From assembly GCA_031275325.1 (NCBI GenBank), contig JAISOX010000053.1, positions 1 to 37,592 of the forward strand: 37,592 nucleotides of DNA, in the 5' to 3' direction. The translations under genes were made by a program, and so were the position numbers. Each line of letters starts with the position of its first letter. Position 1 is the first letter of the stretch. Positions 14,557 through 24,108 of the stretch are shown here, piece after piece. A model generated the notes under the pieces. It searched no databases, had not been told where the DNA came from, and saw only the letters and a list, made by a program, of their open reading frames with translations. The DNA is from Treponema sp. (GTDB lineage Bacteria > Spirochaetota > Spirochaetia > Treponematales > Breznakiellaceae).

Positions 14557-15599
14557 GTGACGGTACACTTTCGCAAGCTGAACTTGATGCATTATTGGCT
14601 GGAACCGGAGAGAGTTCTGTAGCAGTTGCAGGGGGTAACGAGCGCGAACGGCAGCTTTTGCAGGACTTTCTCGTTTCCTCCGCGGATAGCTTGAGCGCTA
14701 ATTTTTCACAGCTCACGACCACCGAAGTTTCGCTCAGAGGGCCGGAGGTATCCTTCACCAATCAGGATGCGTTGCTTGAACAGCTTCCCGATATGGTTAC
14801 CACGATTAAAGCGGATTTTAATGCGGGTTTTCCTGGTGAACATGTGTTTATTATGGGAGAGGCCACGGCCAAGGCTATAGCCGCGCGTATGACCCAGGAA
14901 GAAGATATTCAGATGGACGCTATGGCCCTTTCGGTCATTGGAGAGCTGGTGTCCACCTTAGTGGGAACCCAAATTACGGCCCTGACCAAACAGACCGGTA
15001 ATAAGTCCATTGCCTCGGTTTCTCCTGAGGCAAGCAATGTGCCTAAAGCGGTCGTTGCGTTACCCCGGGGTGATTTTTCCACTGCGCTCTATCAGCTCGA
15101 TCTAGGGGACGGAAATGCGCAACAGTTCTGGGAAATATATGGTTCTGAGGTATCAGAAAGTATTGCTCGTTCTTTGGATAAGGATAACATTCCGACTGCT
15201 CGATCTTCACCGCCTCCGAGGAACAGCATGATGTCGGGGAGAGGAGGGGGTATGTCAGGTATAGGTAATAGCGGGATAGGGCAGCAGGCGCAGGTACAAT
15301 CAGTACAGTTCCCTGGTCTTACGCCTCATTCAACGCCTCAAGAGCAGGGAAATATCGGTCTTCTCATGGATGTTTTCATGGAAATGACCGTGGAATTGGG
15401 CCGTACTAAGAAACTTATCAAGGAAATTCTGGGAATGGGCGAGGGGACTATCATTGAGTTGGATAAACTGGCCGGTGAACCGGTGGATATTTTAGTGAAC
15501 CATAAACTTATCGCTAAAGGTGAAGTGGTAGTTATTGACGAGAATTTTGGTGTTCGGGTTACCGAAATTGTTTCTCCTACAGAACGTATGCAGGATTGA
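14553..15599 (+). CDS. fliY: FliY/FliN-type switch protein
   Basis: 348 aa, ATG 14553. The N-terminus repeats a FliM-like CheY-binding motif (LSQAELDALLAG). A CheC-like domain covers residues ~30-190 (TTIKADFNAGFPGEHVFIMG...MALSVIGELVSTLVG), then a flexible linker rich in Ser, Pro, Gly and Met (~210-260), and the C-terminal FliN/SpoA domain (~265-345: MEMTVELGRTKKLIKEIL, GTIIELDKLAGEPVDILVNH, GEVVVIDENFGVRVTEI). It forms the lower C-ring. Longer than enteric FliN, and of the FliY type found in treponemes and Firmicutes. Whether it has phosphatase activity cannot be read from here. Confidence 0.93.
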   Translation: MSDGTLSQAELDALLAGTGESSVAVAGGNERERQLLQDFLVSSADSLSANFSQLTTTEVSLRGPEVSFTNQDALLEQLPDMVTTIKADFNAGFPGEHVFIMGEATAKAIAARMTQEEDIQMDAMALSVIGELVSTLVGTQITALTKQTGNKSIASVSPEASNVPKAVVALPRGDFSTALYQLDLGDGNAQQFWEIYGSEVSESIARSLDKDNIPTARSSPPPRNSMMSGRGGGMSGIGNSGIGQQAQVQSVQFPGLTPHSTPQEQGNIGLLMDVFMEMTVELGRTKKLIKEILGMGEGTIIELDKLAGEPVDILVNHKLIAKGEVVVIDENFGVRVTEIVSPTERMQD

Positions 15600-15656
15600 G
15601 CTGGTTTGAACCTTGGACGCTTCGTTTCATCAAGCCTGCCCTGGGGATGGGGGAAT

Positions 15657-15745
15657 GGGCCGCTTGCTAAAGCCAGTGGGCCGCTCATTAAAGCCAATGA
15701 GCGGCTTGCTAAAGCCAATGAGCGGCTCATTAAGGCCAATGAGCC
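15657..15745 (+). repeat. 21-bp tandem repeat tract 2 (four copies)
   Basis: Four complete 21-bp units (15657-15677, -15698, -15719, -15740) plus five bases lie in the 301-bp gap between fliY and fliO. Odd units carry CTTGCTAAAGCC and even units CTCATTAARGCC, so the higher-order period is 42 bp. One plus-strand frame (15606-15851, TTG start) reads GPLAKAS/GPLIKAN/ERLAKAN/ERLIKAN heptads. No ribosome site supports that frame and its ends look random, so I list the DNA as a repeat only. Confidence 0.85.
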
Positions 15746-15900
15746 AGGAAACGCATTTTTTCATCTCAGGCGTTTGTTTGAGAGATGGGTGAGTAGGATG
15801 AGTACGGTATGCACCTTGCAAACAGGCAGGGGGGAGTATTGTTTTTTGTAGTTCAGTTCGTATTGGGGAGGGGGAAAAACTGGGATCCTTTCGTATAATC

Positions 15901-16515
15901 ATGGTCATTATGGTACTTACCGGTAGTTTCTGGACCGGCAGTACCGAATTACCCGCGCAAACTTCGGACACCCTATCGGGAACCGTGGAATTGACCGATC
16001 TCCAAGGAAGTTCGATTCCTTCGGGGGAACAGGCGATCCCCCTGGGAACAGGCCCCGCAGTAGCTATCCCTCCGAGTCAAGGCGCGGGTTCTTTTTTTGC
16101 GATCCTCCGGATGGTCCTGGTTCTTGCGCTGGCGGCGGGGGCGATTTATGGGGTTGTGGTTTTTCTAAAACGGATTTCCCGCCCTCCTGACCAGAAAGAT
16201 CCGTATCTCAAGGTATTAGCAGGGGCCCATCTCGGTTCTAATCGTTTTCTCCATGCGGTGTCTTTGGGTTCTCAAGCCTGGCTTGTGGGAGCTGGTGAGG
16301 GCGGGGTCTCCCTCATAGCCGAGATAACCGATAGGGAAACCATAGACGCCATGCTCCTGAATGCGTCCCGGAAGCACGCCGAACCAGGAGAAGGTAAATT
16401 GCTTGATTTTTCACAACTCCTTCGCCGTTTGGGAGGGGAAGCAGGGCCGGATCCTCAAACTAAACTCAAGGCAGAAAATGTCCGTAAACGGCGGGAACGG
16501 TTGAGGGGGCTCTAG
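15901..16515 (+). CDS. fliO: FliO (FliZ), export-gate assembly protein
   Basis: 204 aa from ATG 15901. The N-terminal helix (MVIMVLTGSFW) looks like a signal or anchor, then a Ser/Gly/Pro-rich stretch, one membrane helix (residues ~62-90, FFAILRMVLVLALAAGAIYG) and the FliO domain (DPYLKVLAGAHLGSNRFLHAV, AWLVGAGEGGVSLIAEI). The tail is strongly basic (RKRRERLRGL). The ribosome site GGGGAGGGGG (15865-15874) lies 26 bp from this ATG but 5 bp before an in-frame CTG at 15880, so the true start may be non-standard. FliO helps assemble FliP. fliP starts right after the stop. Confidence 0.8.
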   Translation: MVIMVLTGSFWTGSTELPAQTSDTLSGTVELTDLQGSSIPSGEQAIPLGTGPAVAIPPSQGAGSFFAILRMVLVLALAAGAIYGVVVFLKRISRPPDQKDPYLKVLAGAHLGSNRFLHAVSLGSQAWLVGAGEGGVSLIAEITDRETIDAMLLNASRKHAEPGEGKLLDFSQLLRRLGGEAGPDPQTKLKAENVRKRRERLRGL

Positions 16516-17343
16516 GTGTATGGGGGTAAGATCGCGCGGGCGGGGTGTTTGGGTCTCTTGTGTATCCTGGGGATGGTGAGCGTGCCTATGGTCCATGCCC
16601 AAATGTTCCCGGATATGGGGACTTCTGGAACCGCAGGCATCCCGGCTCCTCCTGCAAATCCGGTGATTCCTTTCATTGATCTTTCGATCCGCAACCCTGC
16701 AACAGGGCAGGAAGTTGCCTTTTCTCTCCAGGTGCTCCTGCTTATTACGGTTCTTTCCCTGGCGCCCAGCATCATCATCCTGATGACCAGCTTTCTGCGG
16801 ATTTCTATAGTCTTGGATTTTATCAAGCGGGCCTTATCACTCCAACAGGTTCCTCCGAATCAGGTAATCTTGGGAATATCCTTGTTTTTAACTATTTTCA
16901 TCATGTGGCCCACCTTTGAAACCATCTACCAGGACTCGGTGCAGCCCTTAGCCGGGGGCGCCATTTCAGTGGAGCAAGCCTATCGAGCCGCTGAAGGCCC
17001 GCTGCGGCTCTTTATGTACAATCAGATGCGGAATCATCCCGATAATATCCGACTATTCATGGCGATGCGGGGACTGGAACGGCCGGAAACCCTGGCGGAT
17101 GTACCTACCTATGTGCTGATTCCGGCTTTTATCTTGAATGAATTAACCGTGGCCTTCAAAATAGGGATACTCCTCTTTATCCCCTTTATTGTGATCGATA
17201 TGGTGGTGGCGAGCGCGCTCATGTCCATGGGGATGATCATGCTGCCTCCGGTGATGATTTCCATGCCTTTTAAGCTCATCCTGTTCATTCTCGTCGATGG
17301 GTGGGGACTCTTGACGGATCAACTGATCCGTTCTTTTATATAG
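16516..17343 (+). CDS. fliP: FliP, flagellar export gate protein
   Basis: 275 aa, GTG 16516 directly after the fliO stop, with GAGGGGG upstream. A cleavable signal peptide (GCLGLLCILGMVSVPMVHA) is followed by a short linker and the FliP domain: LLITVLSLAPSIIILMTSFL (P-type motif), RISIVLDFIKRALSLQQVPP, NQVILGISLFLTIFIMWPTF and the C-terminal VASALMSMGMIMLPPVMISM and LILFILVDGWGLL. It forms the core of the FliPQR channel in the inner membrane. Confidence 0.95.
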   Translation: MYGGKIARAGCLGLLCILGMVSVPMVHAQMFPDMGTSGTAGIPAPPANPVIPFIDLSIRNPATGQEVAFSLQVLLLITVLSLAPSIIILMTSFLRISIVLDFIKRALSLQQVPPNQVILGISLFLTIFIMWPTFETIYQDSVQPLAGGAISVEQAYRAAEGPLRLFMYNQMRNHPDNIRLFMAMRGLERPETLADVPTYVLIPAFILNELTVAFKIGILLFIPFIVIDMVVASALMSMGMIMLPPVMISMPFKLILFILVDGWGLLTDQLIRSFI

Positions 17344-17352
17344 GAAGCAGGG

Positions 17353-17622
17353 ATGAGTATCGGCGAAATAACGACCCTCTTGCGCGGAGGTATCCTGGAA
17401 GTCCTCTTGTTGGCGGCTCCCTTGCTTTTTTCCGCGCTGGCGGTGGGCTTGGTAGTGGCCATACTCCAGGCTACTACCTCCATCCAGGAACAGACCCTTA
17501 CCTTTGTCCCTAAAATTATTGCGATTCTTCTGGTCCTCGCCTTTTTGGGAGGATGGATGTTTTCCTCTTTGGAGAATTATACGATCCAGTTATTTCGGAT
17601 GATTCCGGATATGGCGCGGTAA
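17353..17622 (+). CDS. fliQ: FliQ, flagellar export gate protein
   Basis: 89 aa, ATG 17353, 9 bp after fliP. Two membrane helices with the family pattern (VLLLAAPLLFSALAVGLVVA, ILQATTSIQEQTLTFVPKII, AILLVLAFLGGWMFSSLENY). Four copies wrap FliP and FliR in the export gate. Full length and unremarkable. Confidence 0.94.
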   Translation: MSIGEITTLLRGGILEVLLLAAPLLFSALAVGLVVAILQATTSIQEQTLTFVPKIIAILLVLAFLGGWMFSSLENYTIQLFRMIPDMAR

Positions 17623-17679
17623 GGAAACAGCGTGGAATATAGACAAGCGTGAAAACAAACAGCAAAAGATGGAAAAATT

Positions 17680-18507
17680 ATGATTGAAGAGCTGCTGATG
17701 CAGGGGCCGTTTTTTATTCTGATCGCGGTCAGGGCCTTGGCCATGATTGAAACGGCCCCGCTCCTGTCATCTTCTGCGATTCCCCAAGTGGCAAAACTTG
17801 CCTTAGCCGGTTTCGCTGCTTATGCGGCCTTCCCTGCAGCGGAGCATACCTTAGGGGCGGTGGCGTTAAACGGGGATATAGGCCTCTATAGCCTGAGCTT
17901 TTTGCTTCTCGTGATAGGAGAGGGAATTATCGGCCTCATCATGGGGTTTTTTCTTACCCTTATATTCTCAGCTTTCGCCACTGCAGGGCAGTTCTTCTCC
18001 CTTCAGATGGGCTTTGGGGCTTCAGAAACCTTCGATCCCCTCGCTCAGGTGGAAAACCCGCTCATGGGCCAATACCTCAATTTGGTAGCCATGCTGGTTT
18101 TCCTTTCTATGGGGGGCTTTAGGGCGCTCTTTCTCGAAGGGTTTTGGCATTCGCTGCAATCCATCAGTATCATCCACCTCATAGAAGGCAGGGAAACGGT
18201 GATGGGTATGCTCCTTTCAGGACTCTCGCAGTTGTTCCTGGATGCCATTATCATTTCCATGCCTATTCTGGGGACCCTTTTTTTGACGACCCTCTCCACC
18301 GGGCTTATTTCCAAAGCTGCCCCGCAGATCAATATTCTTTCGGAAGGGTTTCCTATATCCATCACCGTAGCCTTTGTACTCATCTTCGCCACCTTGCCCT
18401 TCATGGTAGAAGCCTTTAGCCGGGTGGTGGATGCAGGTTTCCAGGGCCTGGAAACCCTCTATAGCCGGATCGGGCTTCAAATCAGCAGATCTCGGGAGGC
18501 CCTATGA
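17680..18507 (+). CDS. fliR: FliR, flagellar export gate protein
   Basis: 275 aa, ATG 17680. About six hydrophobic helices. Family landmarks are FFILIAVRALAMIETAPLLS, FLLLVIGEGIIGLIMGFFLT, FFSLQMGFGASETFDPLAQV, and the helix PILGTLFLTTLSTGLISKAA with PQINILSEGFPISI. It completes the FliPQR pore. The ribosome site is weak (AGATGG), and the gap to fliQ is 57 bp. It overlaps flhB by 4 bp (ATGA). Confidence 0.94.
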   Translation: MIEELLMQGPFFILIAVRALAMIETAPLLSSSAIPQVAKLALAGFAAYAAFPAAEHTLGAVALNGDIGLYSLSFLLLVIGEGIIGLIMGFFLTLIFSAFATAGQFFSLQMGFGASETFDPLAQVENPLMGQYLNLVAMLVFLSMGGFRALFLEGFWHSLQSISIIHLIEGRETVMGMLLSGLSQLFLDAIIISMPILGTLFLTTLSTGLISKAAPQINILSEGFPISITVAFVLIFATLPFMVEAFSRVVDAGFQGLETLYSRIGLQISRSREAL

Positions 18508-19682
18508 ATACGCCGCCAATTCCAGCCTGGAATTGCCACCGGTTTTATGACGCCCAATCCGCGTTGAGCATCGCCGCGGCCATGGATCTCCAATGGTTTG
18601 CCGCGGAAGATGAAGGCCGGACCGAGGAACCTTCGGAATATAAGATCCGTAGAACCCGGGAAGAGGAAGGCAGGGTTGCTAAAAGTCAAGAACTCATCAG
18701 CGCCCTGGTGCTCCTCTTGCCGGCGCTGGGGCTTCTCTTTTTGGCGCCTTTCATGCTGCGGACCTGTGTAGAAATGGTTCGGTTCTTTCTGCTCCGGGTT
18801 ACCGCCTTGGACCCTGCCCAAAACAGGAGCATCTTAGGCTTGGTGTTTTTCTATTATATTCGGCTGAGTCTCCCTATCCTGGCCATAGCCCTGGGCGCGG
18901 CCATCTTTTCAAACCTGGTACAGACCGGTTTGCTCTTTACCACCAAACCCTTGACGCCCAAATTTTCCAAGATCCTCCCCCATGTTGGGCGTTATTTTCA
19001 GAAAACCCTTTTTTCTGTAGAAGGGCTATTTAACTTTTTTAAGTCCACTATTAAAATGGTAATTATCGGAGGAGTTGCTTTTTTCCTTATCCGTTCCCGG
19101 ATAGCAGAGCTGGCAAATCTGCAAACCGCGAGTTTGTGGTTGGGGATACAGACGGTGGCTTCCTTGGCCATACGAATGCTCATCATCTCGGCTTTGCTCT
19201 TGTTACTGCTTTCTATTCCGGATTATATGTTCCAGCGTTGGCAGTACCGGGAATCCCTCAAGATGACCAAACAGGAAGTCAAGGAAGAGCACAAGATGTA
19301 TGAGGGAGACCCTTTAATCAAGTCCCGGCTCCGCAGCCGTATGCGGGAGATTTTGAGTCAGAATATGGCTATCAATGTGCCTAAGGCGGATGTGGTTATC
19401 ACCAATCCTACCCATGTAGCGGTTGCTTTGGAGTATAATCGGACCAATATGGCCGCTCCCCAAGTTACCGCTAAGGGTGAAGATGAAATGGCCTTCAGGA
19501 TCCGCCGTATTGCCCAGGATCATGGGGTACCCCTGGTGGAGAACAAGCCCTTGGCCCGGGCCCTCTATGCGGAGACCAAAGTCGGGGATATGGTACCAGA
19601 AGCCTATTGGGAAATTGTGGCGGTGGTATTGAGTAAAGTGATGAAAATTAACGAAGAACGCCGGCGAGCCCAGGGTGTATGA
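18504..19682 (+). CDS. flhB: FlhB, export substrate-specificity switch
   Basis: 392 aa, ATG 18504. The first ~30 residues are a treponeme-type extension; the conserved part starts LQWFAAEDEGRTEEPSEYKI...EEGRVAKSQEL. Four membrane helices follow (~60-230). The cytoplasmic domain has the linker QWQYRESLKMTKQEVKEEHK and the autocleavage motif Asn301-Pro302-Thr303-His304 (ITNPTHVAVALEYNR), then HGVPLVENKPLARALY. Self-cleavage between Asn and Pro lets FliK switch export from hook to filament. A start nearer 18582 (MDLQWFAAE) is possible but the 4-bp overlap with fliR favours 18504. Confidence 0.93.
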   Translation: MNTPPIPAWNCHRFYDAQSALSIAAAMDLQWFAAEDEGRTEEPSEYKIRRTREEEGRVAKSQELISALVLLLPALGLLFLAPFMLRTCVEMVRFFLLRVTALDPAQNRSILGLVFFYYIRLSLPILAIALGAAIFSNLVQTGLLFTTKPLTPKFSKILPHVGRYFQKTLFSVEGLFNFFKSTIKMVIIGGVAFFLIRSRIAELANLQTASLWLGIQTVASLAIRMLIISALLLLLLSIPDYMFQRWQYRESLKMTKQEVKEEHKMYEGDPLIKSRLRSRMREILSQNMAINVPKADVVITNPTHVAVALEYNRTNMAAPQVTAKGEDEMAFRIRRIAQDHGVPLVENKPLARALYAETKVGDMVPEAYWEIVAVVLSKVMKINEERRRAQGV

Positions 19683-19749
19683 GCCGGTTCTCCGCCCTTT
19701 CTGCAGGAAGGGACATGACGATTGATTGAAAAGGAGCGCTAGATACAGT

Positions 19750-21867
19750 ATGGCCAATAGGCTGCATACGAATAATACATCCAAGTCAGGTACGCTTATA
19801 GGGGAGTCCCGGGATCTGGTCATTGCCATCGGCGTGGTGGCAGTGGTGATCATGCTCATAGTACCCCTGCCCACGATCTTACTGGATACCCTCATGGCTA
19901 TGAATCTAGTGTTCTCCCTGTCCGTCCTCCTCATCGTGCTTTACACCAAGAAGGCCACGGATTTCAATGTTTTTCCTACGGTTCTCTTGATCGTTACGGT
20001 CTTCGGTCTGGCGCTGAATATTTCTTCCACCCGGCTCATCCTCACCCAGGGCGCGCGCTTTGACGGCCGGATGATCCGGGCTTTCTCTACCTTTGTGGTT
20101 GGTTCAGGCGGGACCGATGGCCTAGTGGTGGGGTTCATTATCTTCATCGCCCTCATTGCGGTTCAGGTGGTGGTCATCACCAAGGGTTCCACGCGGATCT
20201 GCGAAGTGGCGGCCCGTTTCGCGCTGGACGCCCTGCCGGGCAAGCAAATGGCCATTGACGGCCTCTATAGTTCCGGGGCAATTACCGAGGAGGAGTCCCG
20301 AATTCGGAAACAGGAACTGCAGAAGGAAGTGGATTTTTACGGCGCTATGGATGGTTCCAGTAAATTTGTATCCGGTAATGTGAAGGTAGGGATCTTCATA
20401 ACCGCCATCAATATCCTGGGAGGGATCATCATCGGCGCGGCCATCCATGGAGAACCCATTAGCGCCGCCATAGGCACCTACATTGCCTTTTCTGTGGGAG
20501 ACGGGCTGCTTTCCCAGTTTCCTGCGCTCCTGATATCCACTGCCACGGGTATCGCGGTTACCCGTTCCGCTTCAAACGGTACCTTTGGGGAGGATGTTTC
20601 CAGTCAGTTTTCCCGGGATGCCCGGGTTTATTGGATCGGTGCCTTGGTACTTCTTGGGTTCGCCCTGCTTCCGGGTTTTCCCTGGTATGTGCTTATTCCT
20701 ATGGCTGTTGGGTTAGGATTCTTCGCCTTTAAATTAGGACAAGCCCAGCAGCGAACCGCGAATTTTAATGCTATGATGAGCAAAACTGCGGATCCCCAGA
20801 AACTCCAGGGAGGCGCTACCGGAGAACTCTCTCCAGTAGTGCCTCTGGACACCTTATCCCTTGAATTGGGCTACGGCCTCATCCCTTTAGTTGATAAGGA
20901 TAAAGGGGCTGAGCTGTTAGAGCGGGTCCAGGGGATTCGCAAACAAGCCGGTTTAGAGCTGGGACTGGTTATACCCAAGATCCGGATCATTGATAACATG
21001 CTACTGGAACCCTCGGAATATTGCTTCAAAATTCGAGGCGTCGATACAGGCCGGGGTAAGATCCGGATGGGATACTATCTTTGTATGAATCCTGGGAACA
21101 TCCGGGAAGAGATAGCCGGCGAAAAAACCCGGGAGCCGGTTTTTGGCCTTCCCGCATTGTGGATAAGCGATGATAAGCGGGACGCCGCTGAACGGGCTGG
21201 GTACACCGTGGTGGATCCTCCTTCCATGATCGCGACCCATTTAACGGAGATCATCCGGCGTCATGCTGCAGAAATACTGGGCCGTCAGGAAACTCAGGCC
21301 ATTCTTGATACCCTGCGGAGGGATTACCCCGCGCTGGTAGAGGAGGCTCAGAGCCAGAAGGCATTGAATGTCGGTGAAATCCAAAAGGTACTCCAAGGAC
21401 TACTCAAAGAACAGGTCTCCATCCGTAACATGGTAACCATTTTGGAAGCCTTAGCGGATTTTGCCCCAGTAACCCGGGATACCCGGTTCCTTACGGAAAA
21501 GGCCCGGCAGGCCCTGGGCAGGCAGATATGCCATCGTTATGCGGATGATCGTCTGGTGCTCCATGTGCTCACCTTGGATCCTGCTTTGGAACAGAAGATC
21601 ATCGACAGTCGAGTGGAAACCAGTTCCGGGATCGTGTCAGCCCTGGACCCGGCGGTTCAAAATGCCTGGATAAAGGCCCTTACCCGGTCAGTCGCGGCGG
21701 TCCAAGAACATGGGTGGTACCCGGTTATTGTCTGTTCAGAATCTGCCCGATACTTGGTTAAGTCTTCCTCTGACCGGGATCTCCCGGATTTGGTGGTCCT
21801 TTCAGTGCCGGAGATCGTAGCGGATGTTACCTTAGAATCGGTAGGGGTCATACGGTTGGACCATTAA
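19750..21867 (+). CDS. flhA: FlhA, flagellar export gate protein
   Basis: 705 aa from ATG 19750, 13 nt after AAAGGAG; a TTG at 19726 in frame would overlap that site. Eight membrane helices in the first ~330 residues. The FHIPEP region is present as VFPTVLLIVTVFGLALNISS with TRLILTQG, and the cytoplasmic loop has RFALDALPGKQMAIDGLYSS and AMDGSSKFVSGN. The C-terminal cytoplasmic domain (~345-700) is complete, with the nonameric-ring and chaperone-docking subdomains (LELGYGLIPLVDKDKGAELL onward). It is the proton-linked gate of the export apparatus. flhF starts 16 bp later. Confidence 0.95.
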   Translation: MANRLHTNNTSKSGTLIGESRDLVIAIGVVAVVIMLIVPLPTILLDTLMAMNLVFSLSVLLIVLYTKKATDFNVFPTVLLIVTVFGLALNISSTRLILTQGARFDGRMIRAFSTFVVGSGGTDGLVVGFIIFIALIAVQVVVITKGSTRICEVAARFALDALPGKQMAIDGLYSSGAITEEESRIRKQELQKEVDFYGAMDGSSKFVSGNVKVGIFITAINILGGIIIGAAIHGEPISAAIGTYIAFSVGDGLLSQFPALLISTATGIAVTRSASNGTFGEDVSSQFSRDARVYWIGALVLLGFALLPGFPWYVLIPMAVGLGFFAFKLGQAQQRTANFNAMMSKTADPQKLQGGATGELSPVVPLDTLSLELGYGLIPLVDKDKGAELLERVQGIRKQAGLELGLVIPKIRIIDNMLLEPSEYCFKIRGVDTGRGKIRMGYYLCMNPGNIREEIAGEKTREPVFGLPALWISDDKRDAAERAGYTVVDPPSMIATHLTEIIRRHAAEILGRQETQAILDTLRRDYPALVEEAQSQKALNVGEIQKVLQGLLKEQVSIRNMVTILEALADFAPVTRDTRFLTEKARQALGRQICHRYADDRLVLHVLTLDPALEQKIIDSRVETSSGIVSALDPAVQNAWIKALTRSVAAVQEHGWYPVIVCSESARYLVKSSSDRDLPDLVVLSVPEIVADVTLESVGVIRLDH

Positions 21868-21883
21868 GGAGTGAGCAGAACAA

Positions 21884-23158
21884 ATGGAATATTTTACCGA
21901 ACAAGCCTTAACCTATACTGAATGTCTCAATAAAATCCGTATGAAGTATGGGGAGCGGTTTTCTATATTAAACCATAAGAGTATTCGTTTGGGGGGATTT
22001 TTAGGGTTATTCGCCAAGGATGGGGTAGAAATCAGCGGGTTTACCTCAAACAACGTGGTAAAAAATATCAACCTTGGCAGTACGGAGCCGGTTATTTCCC
22101 GTCCTTCCTCAGGGGCGGATCCAGCAGGAGCGGCCCGGAAATCGCCCCTGGATTTTGAAGAGGAAAAACGCAAAGTCCTGGATGCGGCGAATACCGCGAG
22201 TAAGGGAGAAAGCGGCTGGCAGGTAGTCTTGAAAGAGGTACAGACCCTCAAGGAACGGATCGATGCAGGCGCGGCTGCTCAAGTCCCGGAAGAACATCCT
22301 ACCCTGAGCCGTATTGGAGAGGTCCTGGAGTACAATGATTTTTCCCCCCGTTTTAGCCAAATGATCTTGGAACGGATTAAAAAGGAATTGTCTCTGGATG
22401 CCCTCAATGATTATAAAGCGGTGCAGGACAAGGTTATCCAGTGGATTGGTGAAAATATCTCCATCTACAAAGAGGAGAAGTTTCAGCGGCTGCCCCGTAT
22501 CATGGTTTTGGTGGGACCTACCGGCGTGGGGAAGACCACGACTATTGCCAAGTTAGCTGCTATTTTTGGGATTGGGAATGCGGACCGGCGTCCTCTCTCG
22601 GTGCGGATGATCACCATTGACGCCTTTAGGATCGGCGCGAAAGAACAGATCGAAAAGTACGGTAATATCATGGCTCTTCCCGTTTCCTATGTGGAAGATT
22701 ATGATGATCTCAAGAAAACTATCGCCCAATACTCGGAAGGGGTGGATCTCATCCTGGTAGATACCATTGGGAAGAGTCCCCGGGATTCCGCCCAGTTGGG
22801 GAAGATGAAGCAGATGCTGGATGCCTGCGGGACTCAGGCGGAGCTGTATCTTGCGGTGGCAGCGACCACAAAATCCAGCGATCTCAAGGAAATCATCCGG
22901 CAGTTTGAACCGTTCAATTACCGGTCGTTGATCATCACGAAACTGGATGAAACCATACGGATGGGTAATGTGATCAGTGTGCTTTCGGACATGGGAAAAT
23001 CCGTTTCCTATATTACCGACGGACAGAAGGTACCCAGTAATATACAGAAGGCCACGGTGGTTCGTTTCCTTATCAATCTTGAGGGCTTCCAGGTCAATAG
23101 GGCAAAAATTGAGCGACTTTTCCCGGTTGATGAATCCGAACAAATTCAATGGAGATAG
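21884..23158 (+). CDS. flhF: FlhF, SRP-type GTPase for flagellar placement
   Basis: 424 aa, ATG 21884 after AAGGAG. The N-terminal B domain ([40 protein letters not shown]) is followed by a low-complexity part and the NG domain from ~residue 135. The GTPase motifs are G1 [17 protein letters not shown]2/G3 in [20 protein letters not shown] and [13 protein letters not shown], and G4 ITKLDET. The catalytic-type DTIGKS replaces the common DTAGRS. It recruits the flagellar base to the cell pole together with FlhG, which overlaps its 3' end region. Confidence 0.94.
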   Translation: MEYFTEQALTYTECLNKIRMKYGERFSILNHKSIRLGGFLGLFAKDGVEISGFTSNNVVKNINLGSTEPVISRPSSGADPAGAARKSPLDFEEEKRKVLDAANTASKGESGWQVVLKEVQTLKERIDAGAAAQVPEEHPTLSRIGEVLEYNDFSPRFSQMILERIKKELSLDALNDYKAVQDKVIQWIGENISIYKEEKFQRLPRIMVLVGPTGVGKTTTIAKLAAIFGIGNADRRPLSVRMITIDAFRIGAKEQIEKYGNIMALPVSYVEDYDDLKKTIAQYSEGVDLILVDTIGKSPRDSAQLGKMKQMLDACGTQAELYLAVAATTKSSDLKEIIRQFEPFNYRSLIITKLDETIRMGNVISVLSDMGKSVSYITDGQKVPSNIQKATVVRFLINLEGFQVNRAKIERLFPVDESEQIQWR

Positions 23159-23160
23159 TT

Positions 23161-24054
23161 ATGGAAGATCAGGCTGAAAAACTACGGGAAATCATGCGTA
23201 AAAAAAACGACTTCCAGGAGAAACCCAAGCCGGTAAAGTCCCAGGAAGTCAAAAGAACCCGGATTATTACCGTTACCAGCGGCAAGGGAGGGGTGGGAAA
23301 AACGAGTATATCCGTCAATATGGCCTTAGCCTATGCCCGGATGGGGAAGAAAGTGGTGGTCATGGATGCGGATTTGGGTCTTGCCAATGTCAATGTCATG
23401 CTCAACACGATTCCAAAGTTTAACCTGTACCATGTGATGCGTAAGCAAAAAACCATGAAGGAAATCCTGTGGGAAACGGATTACGGCATTTCCATTGTGG
23501 CCGGGGCTTCAGGGCTTTCCAAGATCGCGAACCTTACCGAAGATGAGCGGCAGTATTTCATCAATGAATTGGATTCTCTTTCTGAGGCGGATATTATTAT
23601 TATTGATACCAGCGCCGGGGTTTCCAGTAATGTGCTCGATTTTATCGCTGCCGCAGACGATGCGGTGATCATCGCGACTCCAGAGCCCACCGCGATTACC
23701 GATGCCTATGGCATCACCAAGATAATCGCTACCGAATATGAAAGCCTTACTATGGGGCTTAAGTTGGTGGTGAACCGGGTAAGAAGTGTGGCTGAGGCAA
23801 AGAAGGTGGCGGACCGGATGACCCATATTGCCGGTCAATTTCTAAACATCCGGATTGATTATTTAGGGTTTATCTACGATGATGCTATGGTTTCCCAGGC
23901 GGTGCTGCGGCAGAAGCCCTTCATGGCGCTGGACGCTAAGTGTAAGGCTTCGCTCTGTATTCAGCATATCGCGGAACGCATGGAAAAGCATGAGTCTCGA
24001 AGCGAAAACGACGGCTTTGCCGTTATGATTCGACGGCTTTTTGGGCGGGCCTAG
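23161..24054 (+). CDS. flhG: FlhG (FleN/YlxH), MinD-like ATPase controlling flagellar number
   Basis: 297 aa from ATG 23161, 6 nt after GGAG; a start at 23149 inside flhF would have no ribosome site. The N-terminus has the short conserved region [16 protein letters not shown] that in other FlhG proteins stimulates FlhF. The deviant Walker A is [16 protein letters not shown], then [28 protein letters not shown] (Walker B region) and [12 protein letters not shown]-terminal [19 protein letters not shown] could be the membrane-targeting helix. It limits flagellar number with FlhF. Confidence 0.93.
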   Translation: MEDQAEKLREIMRKKNDFQEKPKPVKSQEVKRTRIITVTSGKGGVGKTSISVNMALAYARMGKKVVVMDADLGLANVNVMLNTIPKFNLYHVMRKQKTMKEILWETDYGISIVAGASGLSKIANLTEDERQYFINELDSLSEADIIIIDTSAGVSSNVLDFIAAADDAVIIATPEPTAITDAYGITKIIATEYESLTMGLKLVVNRVRSVAEAKKVADRMTHIAGQFLNIRIDYLGFIYDDAMVSQAVLRQKPFMALDAKCKASLCIQHIAERMEKHESRSENDGFAVMIRRLFGRA

Positions 24055-24108
24055 TAGAATGAGGGGATGCGGCCCCATAAATTGCAATAGATAAGGTGGA
24101 TTACCAAG

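Noticed and set aside
15606-15851. 81-residue plus-strand frame with ERLAKAN/ERLIKAN heptads
   Set aside because: TTG start without ribosome site, only four heptads, and random-looking ends; kept as a repeat tract, not a gene.
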